A stretch of DNA of 64,000 bases from Corynebacterium epidermidicanis (GTDB lineage Bacteria; Actinomycetota; Actinomycetes; Mycobacteriales; Mycobacteriaceae): positions 620,001 to 684,000 of the forward strand of contig NZ_CP011541.1 in assembly GCF_001021025.1 (NCBI RefSeq). The letters are read 5' to 3'. A program made the translations under genes and the position numbers. Shown piece after piece: positions 8,042-16,441 of this stretch (positions within the stretch are counted from its first letter, which is position 1; the number at the start of each line of letters is the position of its first letter). The notes under the pieces were generated by a model. The model saw nothing but the letters and a program-made list of their open reading frames with translations, did no database searches and had not been told where the DNA came from.

Positions 8042-8160
8042 CCAGCACGTTTTCACCTCCACAAAAATGATGCCGGTTGGTAGCGTGAGTCATAGTGATG
8101 CTTTTGACCTAGCGCTGCATTGGGTGGCGTGGGTCACTCAATATAGAATGGGGCTCGCCA

Positions 8161-9324
8161 ATGAACATCGGATCATTGTGGCAGGGTGATACCCTGGCGG
8201 AGAATCTCGAACAACAAGGAATCGCCCGCCGTGATTTCATGAAACTTTGTGGCGGACTCGCCGCTATCTTCGCGGTCGGTGCACCAACCGCCAACCCGCC
8301 AGAAGTTCTGGCAGCTGAGATTGCCCGGAAATTGGGCGGAGTGAAGAAGCCTAATGTGGCTTGGCTACAGCTACAAGAATGCACCGGCTGCATGGAATCC
8401 GTGCTCCGCTCCGGCGGGACCACTGTCGAAGATGCCGTGCTGGACTTGTTGTCGATCAACTACAACGAACTCGTCATGGCGGCCTCTGGGCATGCGGCCG
8501 AGAAGGCCCTCGATGACCTCAATAAGGAACCCCACATCCTCGTGGTCAACGGCTCAGTGCCCATGAAAGAAGACGGTATCTATTGCACCATCGGTGGGAA
8601 ATCCGCCGAGGTCATCCTGCGGGAAGCCGCCGAGAATGCTGTCGCCGTCTTGGCCGTAGGAGCCTGCGCCGTCTATGGATCCGTCCAAGCCGCAAAGCCG
8701 AACCCCACGGGCGCGGTGGGTGTTGACGAAATCATCACGGATAAGCCCGTCATCAACGTCTCCGGATGTCCACCGATCGGCGAGGTCATCACCGCAACCC
8801 TTGCGTACGTGCTCACCCACGGCAAAACCCCGGAAGTCGACGCCGAAGGTCGCCCGCTATTCGCCTACGACCAGCGCATTCACGATTCCTGCCCGCGTCG
8901 CGCGCATTTCGACGCTGGGCAGTTCGTTCGGCGTTTCGACGACGACGGCGCCCGAAACGGCTGGTGCCTGTATGAGGTGGGTTGCAAGGGGCCTTCCACC
9001 TTCAGTCCCTGCCCGATCGTGCAGTGGAACCTCAAGTCCGGCTGGCCAATCGGTGCTGGTCACCCATGCATCGGGTGCACCGAAAAGGACTTCTTCGACA
9101 AATTCACCCCGTTTTATTCCGAACTACCCGATGTCAAGGGATTCGGTATCGAAGAACCAGTGGCAAAGGTGGGGCTCGGTCTCATCGGCGCAGCGGCCGT
9201 CGGCACCGCAATTCACGGTGGTTTGACTTTGTTTAAGACCATTCCCGTCCGGGACTCCCAAAGCAATGACGAAGTATTGGCTGCGTTCGGCGATGAGCCT
9301 GTCGCAGGAAAGAAGGACAACTAA
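8161..9324 (+). CDS. hyaA: [NiFe]-hydrogenase small subunit, Tat-exported
   Basis: 387 residues of the membrane-bound uptake (group 1) type. The N-terminus carries a Tat signal, 'RRDFMKLCGG', near residues 24-33. Iron-sulfur ligands are in the standard order: CTGC, GAC and SGCPP for the proximal [4Fe-4S]; HDSC and the two cysteines around CLYEVGC for the distal; FSPC and HPCIGC for the medial [3Fe-4S]. The proximal motif has Gly, not an additional Cys, so the six-cysteine oxygen-tolerant cluster is not expected. A C-terminal membrane helix (GLGLIGAAAVGTAIHGGL) anchors the enzyme outside the membrane. The stop overlaps the next start (TAATG). Confidence 0.96.
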   Translation: MNIGSLWQGDTLAENLEQQGIARRDFMKLCGGLAAIFAVGAPTANPPEVLAAEIARKLGGVKKPNVAWLQLQECTGCMESVLRSGGTTVEDAVLDLLSINYNELVMAASGHAAEKALDDLNKEPHILVVNGSVPMKEDGIYCTIGGKSAEVILREAAENAVAVLAVGACAVYGSVQAAKPNPTGAVGVDEIITDKPVINVSGCPPIGEVITATLAYVLTHGKTPEVDAEGRPLFAYDQRIHDSCPRRAHFDAGQFVRRFDDDGARNGWCLYEVGCKGPSTFSPCPIVQWNLKSGWPIGAGHPCIGCTEKDFFDKFTPFYSELPDVKGFGIEEPVAKVGLGLIGAAAVGTAIHGGLTLFKTIPVRDSQSNDEVLAAFGDEPVAGKKDN

Positions 9325-11075
9325 TGGCTACCGAACGTGTTGTCATCGACCCACTCACCCGCATCGAAGGGCATCTGCGGATTGAACTCGAGCGCGAGGG
9401 CGACAAGATTACCAAGGCGTGGAGTGAAACGACCCAATTCCGCGGCATCGAAACCATCGTGAAGGGGCGCGATCCGCGCGATGTCTGGGCATTCGTCGGC
9501 AGAATCTGTGGTGTATGCACCGGTGTGCACTCGGTGGCCTCGGTTACGGCCGTCGAAAATGCCATTGGCGCCCATGTGCCCAAGCAGGGCCAGCTCATTA
9601 GGCAGTTGGTTCTGGCATCGCATGGAATTCATGACCACGTGGTGCATTTTTACCATCTGCACGCTTTGGACTGGGTCAATGTGGTGTCAGCTGCTGAAGC
9701 AGATCCGGCGAAGGCTGTCGAGTTTGCGAAGTCGATCGGTTCGACGTGGAAGCTGAACTCGGAGGCGCAGTTCGCCAAGGTTAAGAAGACCTTGCAGGAC
9801 GTCCTCGCTTCCGGGCAACTGTCTATCTTCACTGGTGGCTACTGGGATCACCCTGACTACCGACTCCCGCCAGAAGCGAATTTGATGGCAGTTTCGCACT
9901 ACCTCGATGCGCTGGCGTTCCAGCGCTCCATCATCCGCATCTCCACCGTTTTCGGTGGCAAGAACCCGCACCCGAACTTCCTGGTGGGCGGTATGGCATG
10001 TTCCATCGACCCGAACAAGTCCGAAACCGTCAACCAAGTGGTGCTGGATCAGGTGGGGGATTGGACGCGCGAAATCCACGAGTTCGTCAACGAATGCTAC
10101 TACCCGGACGTGCGTGCGTTGATGAGCGTCTACAAAGACTATTTCGATATCGGCGCTTCCTCGCCCAACATGATGGCGGTGGGCATGCAGGGCACCACCT
10201 ACGGAGGCTCCCTCAAAGGCCGCCCGGTATCCACGCCGAATGCGGACGTCAAGCCCGGCGTGCTTCTCGACGGCGACTTCCGAACCGTACATCCGATCGA
10301 CGAAAACAAGATCAAAGAGTTCATCTCCTCCGCCTGGTATCAGTATGAAGACGGCGACGCCGCTGGTCTGCACCCGGCCGAGGGGGAAACGGAAGTCAAC
10401 TACACCGGCCCGAAGCCACCATATAAGTGGCTTGCTGACCAGGATAAATACACCTGGTCCAAGGCGCCTCGCTATGACGGCCGACCCATGCAGATGGGCC
10501 CACACGCCCGAGTGCTCTTAGCGTACGCGCAGGGCGAACCAACAACGGTGCGGATCCTGGATGAAGCAATGCTCAAAATCGGCTTCCCTCTGGAGAAGAT
10601 GAACTCCACCGCTGGGCGGACCCTCGGGCGCGCCATCGAAGCCGTCACCAACGCGGAAGCGATGCTCAACCGGGTGCTTCCCGAATTCATCGAAGGCATC
10701 GTCGCAGGCGACTATGACGTGTTCGACGGCACCAAGTGGGAACCCAGCTCGTGGCCGAAGGACGAAGTTTCTGGCTATGCCTTCGTCGAGGTGGCGCGTG
10801 GCTGCCTGTCTCACTGGGTGTCTATCAAGGACGAAAAAGTCAGTCGCTACCAGGCGGTTGTGCCTACCACGTGGCTGGCCGGTGGCCGGGACCCGCAAGG
10901 AAACCTGGGGCCCTATGAGCATTCGCTGTCCGGGGATGGCAAGCATCCACTGGTAGACCCGGAGCAGCCACTCGAGCCATTGCGTACCATCCACTCCTTT
11001 GACCCATGCATGTCCTGCGCGGTGCATGTGCTTGACCCGGACGGGAAACCACTGTTTCAGGTGATGACACAATGA
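9324..11075 (+). CDS. hyaB: [NiFe]-hydrogenase large subunit
   Basis: 583 residues. It carries the nickel-iron site. The N-terminal motif is 'RICGVCTGVHS' and the C-terminal motif 'DPCMSCAVH', giving the four cysteine ligands. After the final His come 15 residues (from VLDPDGK), the peptide that the maturation protease removes after nickel insertion. The start overlaps the small-subunit stop by one base and its stop overlaps the cytochrome start by 4 bases, so the structural genes are tightly coupled. It has no export signal and would travel with the small subunit through Tat. Confidence 0.97.
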   Translation: MATERVVIDPLTRIEGHLRIELEREGDKITKAWSETTQFRGIETIVKGRDPRDVWAFVGRICGVCTGVHSVASVTAVENAIGAHVPKQGQLIRQLVLASHGIHDHVVHFYHLHALDWVNVVSAAEADPAKAVEFAKSIGSTWKLNSEAQFAKVKKTLQDVLASGQLSIFTGGYWDHPDYRLPPEANLMAVSHYLDALAFQRSIIRISTVFGGKNPHPNFLVGGMACSIDPNKSETVNQVVLDQVGDWTREIHEFVNECYYPDVRALMSVYKDYFDIGASSPNMMAVGMQGTTYGGSLKGRPVSTPNADVKPGVLLDGDFRTVHPIDENKIKEFISSAWYQYEDGDAAGLHPAEGETEVNYTGPKPPYKWLADQDKYTWSKAPRYDGRPMQMGPHARVLLAYAQGEPTTVRILDEAMLKIGFPLEKMNSTAGRTLGRAIEAVTNAEAMLNRVLPEFIEGIVAGDYDVFDGTKWEPSSWPKDEVSGYAFVEVARGCLSHWVSIKDEKVSRYQAVVPTTWLAGGRDPQGNLGPYEHSLSGDGKHPLVDPEQPLEPLRTIHSFDPCMSCAVHVLDPDGKPLFQVMTQ

Positions 11076-12250
11076 CGTCGACAATCGCCCCGGCCGACAT
11101 TAGGGTCGCACAGGTCTATTCAGTGGGGAAATACACCCCGGATGAAGTACTGGCGTTTGCTGGCGCAGTGCCGAAGATGGCAACAGACCCCGTCGATAAG
11201 GCCCTGCGGAAGCATTCCGCCTACGAGGTGGATCAGTTCAACCCGGCGACTCCAGAGCGGAAGTACTCGCTCGCCGAGCTGCCACAAGGCCACGTCAAAC
11301 AATTGGTGATGCGTGGCGATGCCAACGCCGTGCTAGCTGACGCGGGCCTGCCGAAGGCCGACAAGCGGAAGTTTACGGACGCGTACGAAGCAGCCCGCAT
11401 CCTTGGCCATCGCATTATGGCTGTTGCCGTGGCGGACGTGGACCACATTGGGCAGAAGTCGGGATACTTTATGGCCGGTTTCGTGGCGCTCGGTATCGAT
11501 CGTCCCGGGGCGCACCATGGTCCCGGAGCTCCCGGAAATGAGTGGGTGCGTGTAGAGCTGTGGACGCGCTCGCTACGCTTCCAGCACTGGGCAAACGTCG
11601 CCCTCATCATCTTGATGAGCCTGACGGGCTACTACATCATGGACCCATTCTTCGGTGGACAACCAGGCGTGCCCGGCGACACCGGATACCTCATGGGTTA
11701 CATCCGGTTTGCGCACTTCCTGGCCGGTTTCGCGTGGATCGCGATGGGCGTGTGGCGGCTCAGCCTCTGGCTATTTTCTAGCCAGCGACAGCTGCGCTGG
11801 CGGGCACTATGGCCGTTGGATTCGCAACGCGACATACGTGGCCTGTGGGACACCGTCTTGTACTACCTGTTCCTCAAGAAGGATCACGCACCATATCTCG
11901 CGCACAACCCATTGCAGCAGTTCGCGTACACAGCGATCTATGCCCTGTGCATCATCCAGCTGCTCACGGGCCTGGCGCTGTTCGGACTGTATGACCAAAG
12001 CTCCTGGATCTGGGTCGTGCTGAGCTACCCGGTGCACTGGATTGGCGTGCCATATACCCGATTGATCCACGCGGCACTGATGTTCATCTTGTGGGCGTTT
12101 GTAGTGATCCACGTCTATCTGGCCGTGCGTGCCGACACTCAGGAAACCCACGGTGGCGTCTCCGCCATGATCAACGGCGGGGTCTGGGTCAAACGCGACT
12201 CACAGCCTCTCGACGCACACCGCATCGGCACCCGGGGACTGCGACTGTGA
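11072..12250 (+). CDS. hyaC: Hydrogenase b-type cytochrome with an N-terminal P-type-ATPase-like domain
   Basis: 392 residues, compared with ~210-240 for normal HyaC. Residues ~158-392 are the cytochrome: four membrane helices with heme/quinone-site histidines (RFQHWANVAL, RFAHFLAGF, IHAALMF, VVIHVYLAV), passing electrons from the small subunit to menaquinone. Residues ~11-145 look like the nucleotide-binding domain of P-type ATPases: 'DEVLAFAGAVPKMATDPVDKAL', split by its sense into helix and DPVD motif; 'FNPATPERK'; 'VMRGDANAVL' in place of KGAPE; and 'GYFMAGFVALGIDRP' like the segment before the hinge. The DKTGT phosphorylation site is absent. The fold assignment is my inference by pattern; the cytochrome call is secure. 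Confidence 0.88.
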   Translation: MTSTIAPADIRVAQVYSVGKYTPDEVLAFAGAVPKMATDPVDKALRKHSAYEVDQFNPATPERKYSLAELPQGHVKQLVMRGDANAVLADAGLPKADKRKFTDAYEAARILGHRIMAVAVADVDHIGQKSGYFMAGFVALGIDRPGAHHGPGAPGNEWVRVELWTRSLRFQHWANVALIILMSLTGYYIMDPFFGGQPGVPGDTGYLMGYIRFAHFLAGFAWIAMGVWRLSLWLFSSQRQLRWRALWPLDSQRDIRGLWDTVLYYLFLKKDHAPYLAHNPLQQFAYTAIYALCIIQLLTGLALFGLYDQSSWIWVVLSYPVHWIGVPYTRLIHAALMFILWAFVVIHVYLAVRADTQETHGGVSAMINGGVWVKRDSQPLDAHRIGTRGLRL

Positions 12251-12717
12251 AAGTTACCGTCCTAGGCGTAGGTAACCCAATCATGGGCGACGATGCCGTC
12301 GGCTTGGAACTACTAGCCCGGGTACACAAAGAGTTCGGGGCCGCCGAAGGCATTAAATTTGTCGACGGTGGCACCGCCGGACTCGAAAACCTCACCGTGG
12401 TTCAGGACGCCGAAGGCCTGTTGCTTCTCGACGCCCTAGCGGGTCCCGGAGCACCCGGTTCCGTGGTGACACTCGAAGGAGACCAAATCCCGAGGCTGTT
12501 GCAATCGAAACTATCGCCCCACCAAGTGGGGTTGTTGGATTTGCTTTCCGCGGCACGCTTACTCGGCACGGAACCTGCCCGAGTCGGGGTTGTGGGCGTT
12601 GTGGTCGCAGACACGCAGCTTCACGTTGGTATGACAGAGGTAGTCACTAATGCGCTGCCCGCGGCCACCGCTGCAGCTGTTACGCTTATTCAGTCTTGGG
12701 TGTCCACGTCCACATAA
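12247..12717 (+). CDS. hyaD: Hydrogenase maturation protease (HyaD/HupD family)
   Basis: 156 residues. It begins with the family motif 'VLGVGNPIMGDDAVG', whose Asp contacts nickel, followed by 'LLLLDALAGPG' and 'LSPHQVGLLDLL', which supply the second acid and the His. It cuts the C-terminal peptide from the large subunit once nickel is in place. The start is GTG at 12247, overlapping the cytochrome stop by 4 bases (GTGA). The frame is open further upstream, but inside the cytochrome gene. Its last 28 bases overlap the end of hypA2 on the other strand. Confidence 0.95.
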   Translation: MKVTVLGVGNPIMGDDAVGLELLARVHKEFGAAEGIKFVDGGTAGLENLTVVQDAEGLLLLDALAGPGAPGSVVTLEGDQIPRLLQSKLSPHQVGLLDLLSAARLLGTEPARVGVVGVVVADTQLHVGMTEVVTNALPAATAAAVTLIQSWVSTST

Positions 12718-13034
12718 GCAATCTCAAATTCTTTACCATGGCGCAAGTCCGCGGTCGGGGTGTCGCAGACCGGGCAGGTCAAGGCGAAGAACTCATCGAT
12801 GGGCTGCTCCTGTTCGCAAGACGGGCACCACACCGCTGCGGGGACTTCGGTGATCACGAGGTTGGCCTCCTGGCAGGCAGTCTCTGCCCGAGCGATCGGC
12901 CAGGAAGCCTCCAAAGCTTCCGCAACCACGCCAGACCGGGCGCCTACCCGCAACCCCACCTCTTTGATCTTTCTGCCGGCGGCCGCTGCTACTACGGTGG
13001 AAACTACAGAGGTCAACATCCCTAACTCATGCAC
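12690..13034 (-). CDS. hypA: Nickel metallochaperone HypA (copy 2)
   Basis: 114 residues. The N-terminus is MHELGML with a GTG start at 13034, retaining His2 and Glu3. Unlike copy 1 it has the canonical zinc site: CPSC and CPVC pairs 14 residues apart. It is the only gene on the minus strand between hypF and hypC2, tail-to-tail with hyaD (28-base overlap) and divergent from the large-subunit-like gene (30 bases between start codons). It probably serves either the same hydrogenase under different conditions or the large-subunit-like protein beside it; the sequence does not decide. Confidence 0.92.
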   Translation of the reverse strand: MHELGMLTSVVSTVVAAAAGRKIKEVGLRVGARSGVVAEALEASWPIARAETACQEANLVITEVPAAVWCPSCEQEQPIDEFFALTCPVCDTPTADLRHGKEFEIAYVDVDTQD

Positions 13035-13064
13035 AAACTCGATTATGGACCCGGAGCACCAACG

Positions 13065-14174
13065 ATGGCGAAAATCACCCTCAACCTAGACCAATTGGTG
13101 GAACCTTTCGAAGCCAGGGTGGTGGTGCGCAAGAACGCTTCCGGGGAGATCATCGACGCCCACTTTGACCTTTCAGGGCTGCCCAGGCTCGATCCAGTTC
13201 TCGTGGGCAAACCGGTGGCTGAGGTGCCGGACATCGTCAAACGGCTCTGTGGCCTTTGCCCGGTGGCCCATCACCTGGCGGGCATACGAGCGCTTGACTC
13301 CTACTATGGCATCGCCGAGATTCCCGAAACAGCCCAATTAGTGCGGGCCCTGCTGTTACATGGCGCGATCATCGAGCAAGTCGCTTGGAAGTTTGTGGAT
13401 ATCGATAGGGATACCGCCATCGCTACGCGTCGATACGGCAAGGCTGTATTAGCGATGGCCGGCTGCCCAGGGCACTTCCCCGATGTCGCCATCCCCGGCG
13501 GGGTTCGCAATGCGGCTGAGATGGCAGAGCTCGACGATGTCGCTAAGCGGGTGGCAGCATTGCCGGTACAGACCCACACCGAGGACGACTTCGCCGGGCT
13601 AGACGTGGCCGTCTGCACTAGAGACGGAAACCTCAACCCATTGGGGGACTTCATTCGTGCCGGGGAAAAGATCGTCCCTGCACAGGAGTTTTATGACCAC
13701 GTTATCGAGACCCGCCCCGGTGATCCCGCACCGCGCCCGACTTTCGACGGCCAAAAGTTCCGGGTCGGCCCCGTGGCACAGGCCCGCCTGTTGGGTGAAT
13801 CGACCTCGCCGTTGGCCGCGCAAAAGGCGCTTTTGCAGCGCAGCCTCACAGCAGTAGCGGAGATCCTCACCCAACAGGCTGTTCATGGGGGACTATTGCA
13901 TGCTGAGAAGCAATCGCCACGCACCGGTGGGGTAGGCGTGGTGGACGGGCCACGAGGCTTGCTCATCCACCGCTACGACAGCGATGGGGAAGGCAACCTG
14001 GTCAGCTGCAACATCCTCACGCCCACTGCCCAAAATGAGTGGTGGCTTTCAGACATGCTGGCGAGTTCCCTAGCCGCAGAGCGGATTGAAGCTGCCATCC
14101 GTGCCGCCGACCCCTGCTTGCCGATTAGTTCAGCACCAGCAGGAGCAGTCAATGTGAAAGTGGAGGAAGCCTAA
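13065..14174 (+). CDS. Hydrogenase large-subunit-like protein, HupK/HoxV-type scaffold candidate
   Basis: 369 residues from ATG 13065 (GGAG 8 bases upstream; an ATG at 13029 lacks one). It has the N-terminal motif 'RLCGLCPVAHH' of [NiFe] large subunits and a 'DPCLPISSAPAG' tail where an active enzyme would have DPCxxCxxH. With one C-terminal cysteine and no terminal His it cannot form the normal nickel site, and there is no cleavable tail. Known relatives of this kind, HupK and HoxV, act as scaffolds for the Fe(CN)2CO group. Its partner hypC2 follows 2 bases later. Alternative: a degenerate second hydrogenase that has lost its small subunit. Confidence 0.8.
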   Translation: MAKITLNLDQLVEPFEARVVVRKNASGEIIDAHFDLSGLPRLDPVLVGKPVAEVPDIVKRLCGLCPVAHHLAGIRALDSYYGIAEIPETAQLVRALLLHGAIIEQVAWKFVDIDRDTAIATRRYGKAVLAMAGCPGHFPDVAIPGGVRNAAEMAELDDVAKRVAALPVQTHTEDDFAGLDVAVCTRDGNLNPLGDFIRAGEKIVPAQEFYDHVIETRPGDPAPRPTFDGQKFRVGPVAQARLLGESTSPLAAQKALLQRSLTAVAEILTQQAVHGGLLHAEKQSPRTGGVGVVDGPRGLLIHRYDSDGEGNLVSCNILTPTAQNEWWLSDMLASSLAAERIEAAIRAADPCLPISSAPAGAVNVKVEEA

Positions 14175-14176
14175 AA

Positions 14177-14428
14177 ATGTGCATTGGAATTCCCGCGCGG
14201 ATCACCGACATCGTGCCCGGATTTTTGCCCATCGCCACCGTTGATGTGGCGGGACAGATCCGTCAGTGCAGCCTCGCCTACGTTCCCGACGCCACACTGG
14301 GGGACTATGTGCTGATCCAGAACGGGTACGCGATGGATGTGCTCAGCGAAGCAGACGCTCGGCAATCACTCGAAGTCATTGCCGAGCACAACATTATTTC
14401 CGAGGGGCTTTCCAGGCCAGGACAGTAG
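14177..14428 (+). CDS. hypC: Second HypC/HupF-family chaperone
   Basis: 83 residues starting MCIGIPARI, so the catalytic Cys2 is present, with the barrel segment 'LGDYVLIQNGYAMDVLSEADA'. It begins 2 bases after the large-subunit-like gene and is clearly co-transcribed. In systems that have HupK/HoxV, a dedicated HypC-like protein (HupF) often works with it, which fits this pairing. Its last 35 bases overlap the 3' end of a small membrane-protein gene on the other strand. Confidence 0.93.
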   Translation: MCIGIPARITDIVPGFLPIATVDVAGQIRQCSLAYVPDATLGDYVLIQNGYAMDVLSEADARQSLEVIAEHNIISEGLSRPGQ

Positions 14429-14573
14429 CCACTACCAGCACCAGCGCCAACACGGCCGGCCAGATTTCAGGCTCAGGCCGCATCACGTTGATTGCTGCTT
14501 GAATCACCGATAACGCTGCGAAGAATCCCAAGAACCCCACCAGCGAATCATTGCGCAGCTGCTTGCGGGACAT
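14394..14573 (-). CDS. Small membrane protein at the end of the sugar-importer operon
   Basis: 59 residues from ATG 14573, with GAAGG 9 bases upstream. It has two predicted membrane helices ('SLVGFLGFFAALSVIQAAI' and 'WPAVLALVLVVATVLAW') and a basic tail. It starts 13 bases after the stop of the MalG-type permease on the same strand, so it belongs to that operon. Small membrane proteins accompany some coryneform trehalose-uptake operons, but I cannot show homology. Its end overlaps hypC2. Confidence 0.7.
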   Translation of the reverse strand: MSRKQLRNDSLVGFLGFFAALSVIQAAINVMRPEPEIWPAVLALVLVVATVLAWKAPRK

Positions 14574-14586
14574 CTTTAGCCTTCGC

Positions 14587-15408
14587 TTAAGCCTTCACGC
14601 CGCCGGCGGTCAGGCCGGCAACAATACGACGCTGGAAAATCAGCACCATGATGACCAAAGGCACCGTCACGAGCGCGCCAGCGGCCATCACCGAGGCATA
14701 CGGATACTCGAAGGAGTTTGGCCCGGAAAACCGAGCGATAGCCACGGTCACAGGTTCGGTGGCGTTGGTGGAGAGCTGCTGCGCCAGCATGAATTCGTTC
14801 CAGGTAGCGATAAACGCCAAGATCGCGGTGGTAAACAGCGCCGGGGCGGCCAGCGGTAGAAGTACGAGGCGGAAGGCTTGGCCGCGGGTGGCGCCGTCGA
14901 TAAGCGCAGCTTCCTCGAGCTCCCACGGTAGCTGCCGGAAGAACGACACCAGGGTGTAGATGGTTAGCGGGAGTGCGAAGGAGATATTTGGGATGATCAA
15001 CGCTCGGTAGGTGCCGATCCACTCGAGGTCACCAAAGAGCTGGAACAGTGGCGTGACCAGCGCAATACCAGGGAACATCGATGCGGCGAGGATGATGCCG
15101 GTGACGATCCCTTTGCCGGGGAATTCGAGGCGCGCGAGCGCATAGGCTGTAAACACGCCCACGGTCACTGCCAGGATGGTAGTCACCGCGCCTACGAGTA
15201 GAGAATTGCCAATAGCCCCCAGGAAATCATTGCCTTTGTCGGTAGCAAGCGCCTCTCGGAAATTTTCGAGGGTTACATGTGTTGGCCACGGCGTGGTGTC
15301 AAAGGTATGCGACTTATCGCGAAAGGCGGTGACGAGCATCCAATAAAACGGGGCCAGACCCCAAATCAAAATGAGCACTACGCCCAGGTAGTTACGGAAA
15401 GCCTTCAC
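14587..15408 (-). CDS. Sugar ABC transporter permease, MalG type
   Basis: 273 residues with six membrane helices. The cytoplasmic EAA loop 'EEAALIDGATRGQAF' near residues 180-195 is where the ATPase docks, so this is an importer permease of the carbohydrate CUT1 family. The start overlaps the stop of the upstream permease by 4 bases. The operon order (binding protein, MalF-type, MalG-type, small membrane protein) and its place in the coryneform backbone resemble the trehalose importer TusEFG of C. glutamicum; the substrate is inferred from that alone. No ATPase gene is present, so a shared MsiK-like ATPase elsewhere is likely. Confidence 0.9.
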   Translation of the reverse strand: MKAFRNYLGVVLILIWGLAPFYWMLVTAFRDKSHTFDTTPWPTHVTLENFREALATDKGNDFLGAIGNSLLVGAVTTILAVTVGVFTAYALARLEFPGKGIVTGIILAASMFPGIALVTPLFQLFGDLEWIGTYRALIIPNISFALPLTIYTLVSFFRQLPWELEEAALIDGATRGQAFRLVLLPLAAPALFTTAILAFIATWNEFMLAQQLSTNATEPVTVAIARFSGPNSFEYPYASVMAAGALVTVPLVIMVLIFQRRIVAGLTAGGVKA

Positions 15409-16334
15409 TTTTTTCCCCTTCCAGAAATGTCAGCGCCGAGGAAGCGAATCATCACAAAAGCGACGAAGAAAATCAGCAAGAATACCAAGGTGGATAGCGC
15501 GGAGGCCGAATTGAAGTGCCCTTGGCGCATGTCTTCGACCACCAGTTGAGAAATGGTGGCGGTGGGAGAGTTGGAAGAGGAGCTGATCAAGATCACCGGC
15601 AGGTCGTACATACGCAAGGCATCAAGGGTGCGGAACAGTATCGCAACCATCAGTGCTGGTTTGACCAGCGGAAGGGTGATTTTGGTGAAGATCTGCCACT
15701 TCGACGCGCCGTCGACGCGCGCGGCTTCGTAGACATCCTGGGGGATCATCTGCAGGCCCGCGAGGATGAGCAGTGCCATGAATGGGGTGGTCTTCCAGAC
15801 GTCGGCGATGATCACGGCAGTGCGGGCAGCCCATGGGTCGGTGGTCCATCCGATGTTCGTGCCCAAAAGCGAGTTAATGATGCCATGGTCGGCGAAAATG
15901 AACTGCCAGAGCTTCGCTGTGACAGCTGTGGGAATCGCCCACGGCACGAGGACTGCGGCACGCAGTAGGCCACGTCCTTTGAAGTCGCGGTTCATCACCG
16001 TGGCCATCCACATGCCAAGAACCGTTTCAACCGCCACGGTGACCAAGGCGAAGAAGATGGTAATCCGCAGTGAGGGCCAAAAATCGGTGGCGATGACCCC
16101 GGGCGGGCAGGTCATGTCCCCACATTGCTGAGTCAACCAGTACAGGTAGTGCTGCACTCCGGCGAAGCCACCCTCAACGAACACGCCGGTGGCGGGATCT
16201 AAGTGTTTATCCGATTGAAACGACAACCAGATAGCCCGAACGATCGGGTAGCCGATGACCACCGCTAATACCGCAAGCGAAGGTGCAATAAGCACCAGCG
16301 CGCTTGTCGACGTCTTCCTCTTCCTCGCACTCAA
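15405..16334 (-). CDS. Sugar ABC transporter permease, MalF type
   Basis: 309 residues, six to seven membrane helices. The N-terminus is basic (MSARKRKTSTS) and leads into the first helix. A periplasm-facing loop at residues ~45-75 contains two cysteines ('QQCGDMTCPPG') that may form a disulfide. The EAA motif is 'YEAARVDGASKWQIF'. It forms the pore together with the MalG-type subunit encoded just downstream (4-base overlap). A stem-loop at 16398-16423 separates it from the binding-protein gene, a common way to make more binding protein than permease. Confidence 0.9.
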   Translation of the reverse strand: MSARKRKTSTSALVLIAPSLAVLAVVIGYPIVRAIWLSFQSDKHLDPATGVFVEGGFAGVQHYLYWLTQQCGDMTCPPGVIATDFWPSLRITIFFALVTVAVETVLGMWMATVMNRDFKGRGLLRAAVLVPWAIPTAVTAKLWQFIFADHGIINSLLGTNIGWTTDPWAARTAVIIADVWKTTPFMALLILAGLQMIPQDVYEAARVDGASKWQIFTKITLPLVKPALMVAILFRTLDALRMYDLPVILISSSSNSPTATISQLVVEDMRQGHFNSASALSTLVFLLIFFVAFVMIRFLGADISGRGKK

Positions 16335-16397
16335 GGTGGTGAGGTCCTTCCCACTTTTTAGCCAGCTTGTGACTTAGAGTATTGCAGAATAGCGAAA

Positions 16398-16423
16398 GAA
16401 GGGAAGCACAAAGGCTTCCCTTC
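16398..16423 (-). terminator. Stem-loop between binding-protein and permease genes
   Basis: Perfect 10-bp arms, GAAGGGAAGC and GCTTCCCTTC, around a 6-base loop, 18 bases after the binding-protein stop. The run after it on the minus strand is only TTTC, so it is more likely a partial terminator or an mRNA end-protector than a full stop. Confidence 0.7.
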
Positions 16424-16441
16424 CTGAGACAAATTCGCGAT

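Noticed and set aside
12091..12246. A longer maturation-protease start
   Set aside because: The added codons lie within the cytochrome gene in another frame; the GTG at 12247 begins right at the conserved motif and gives the typical overlap.
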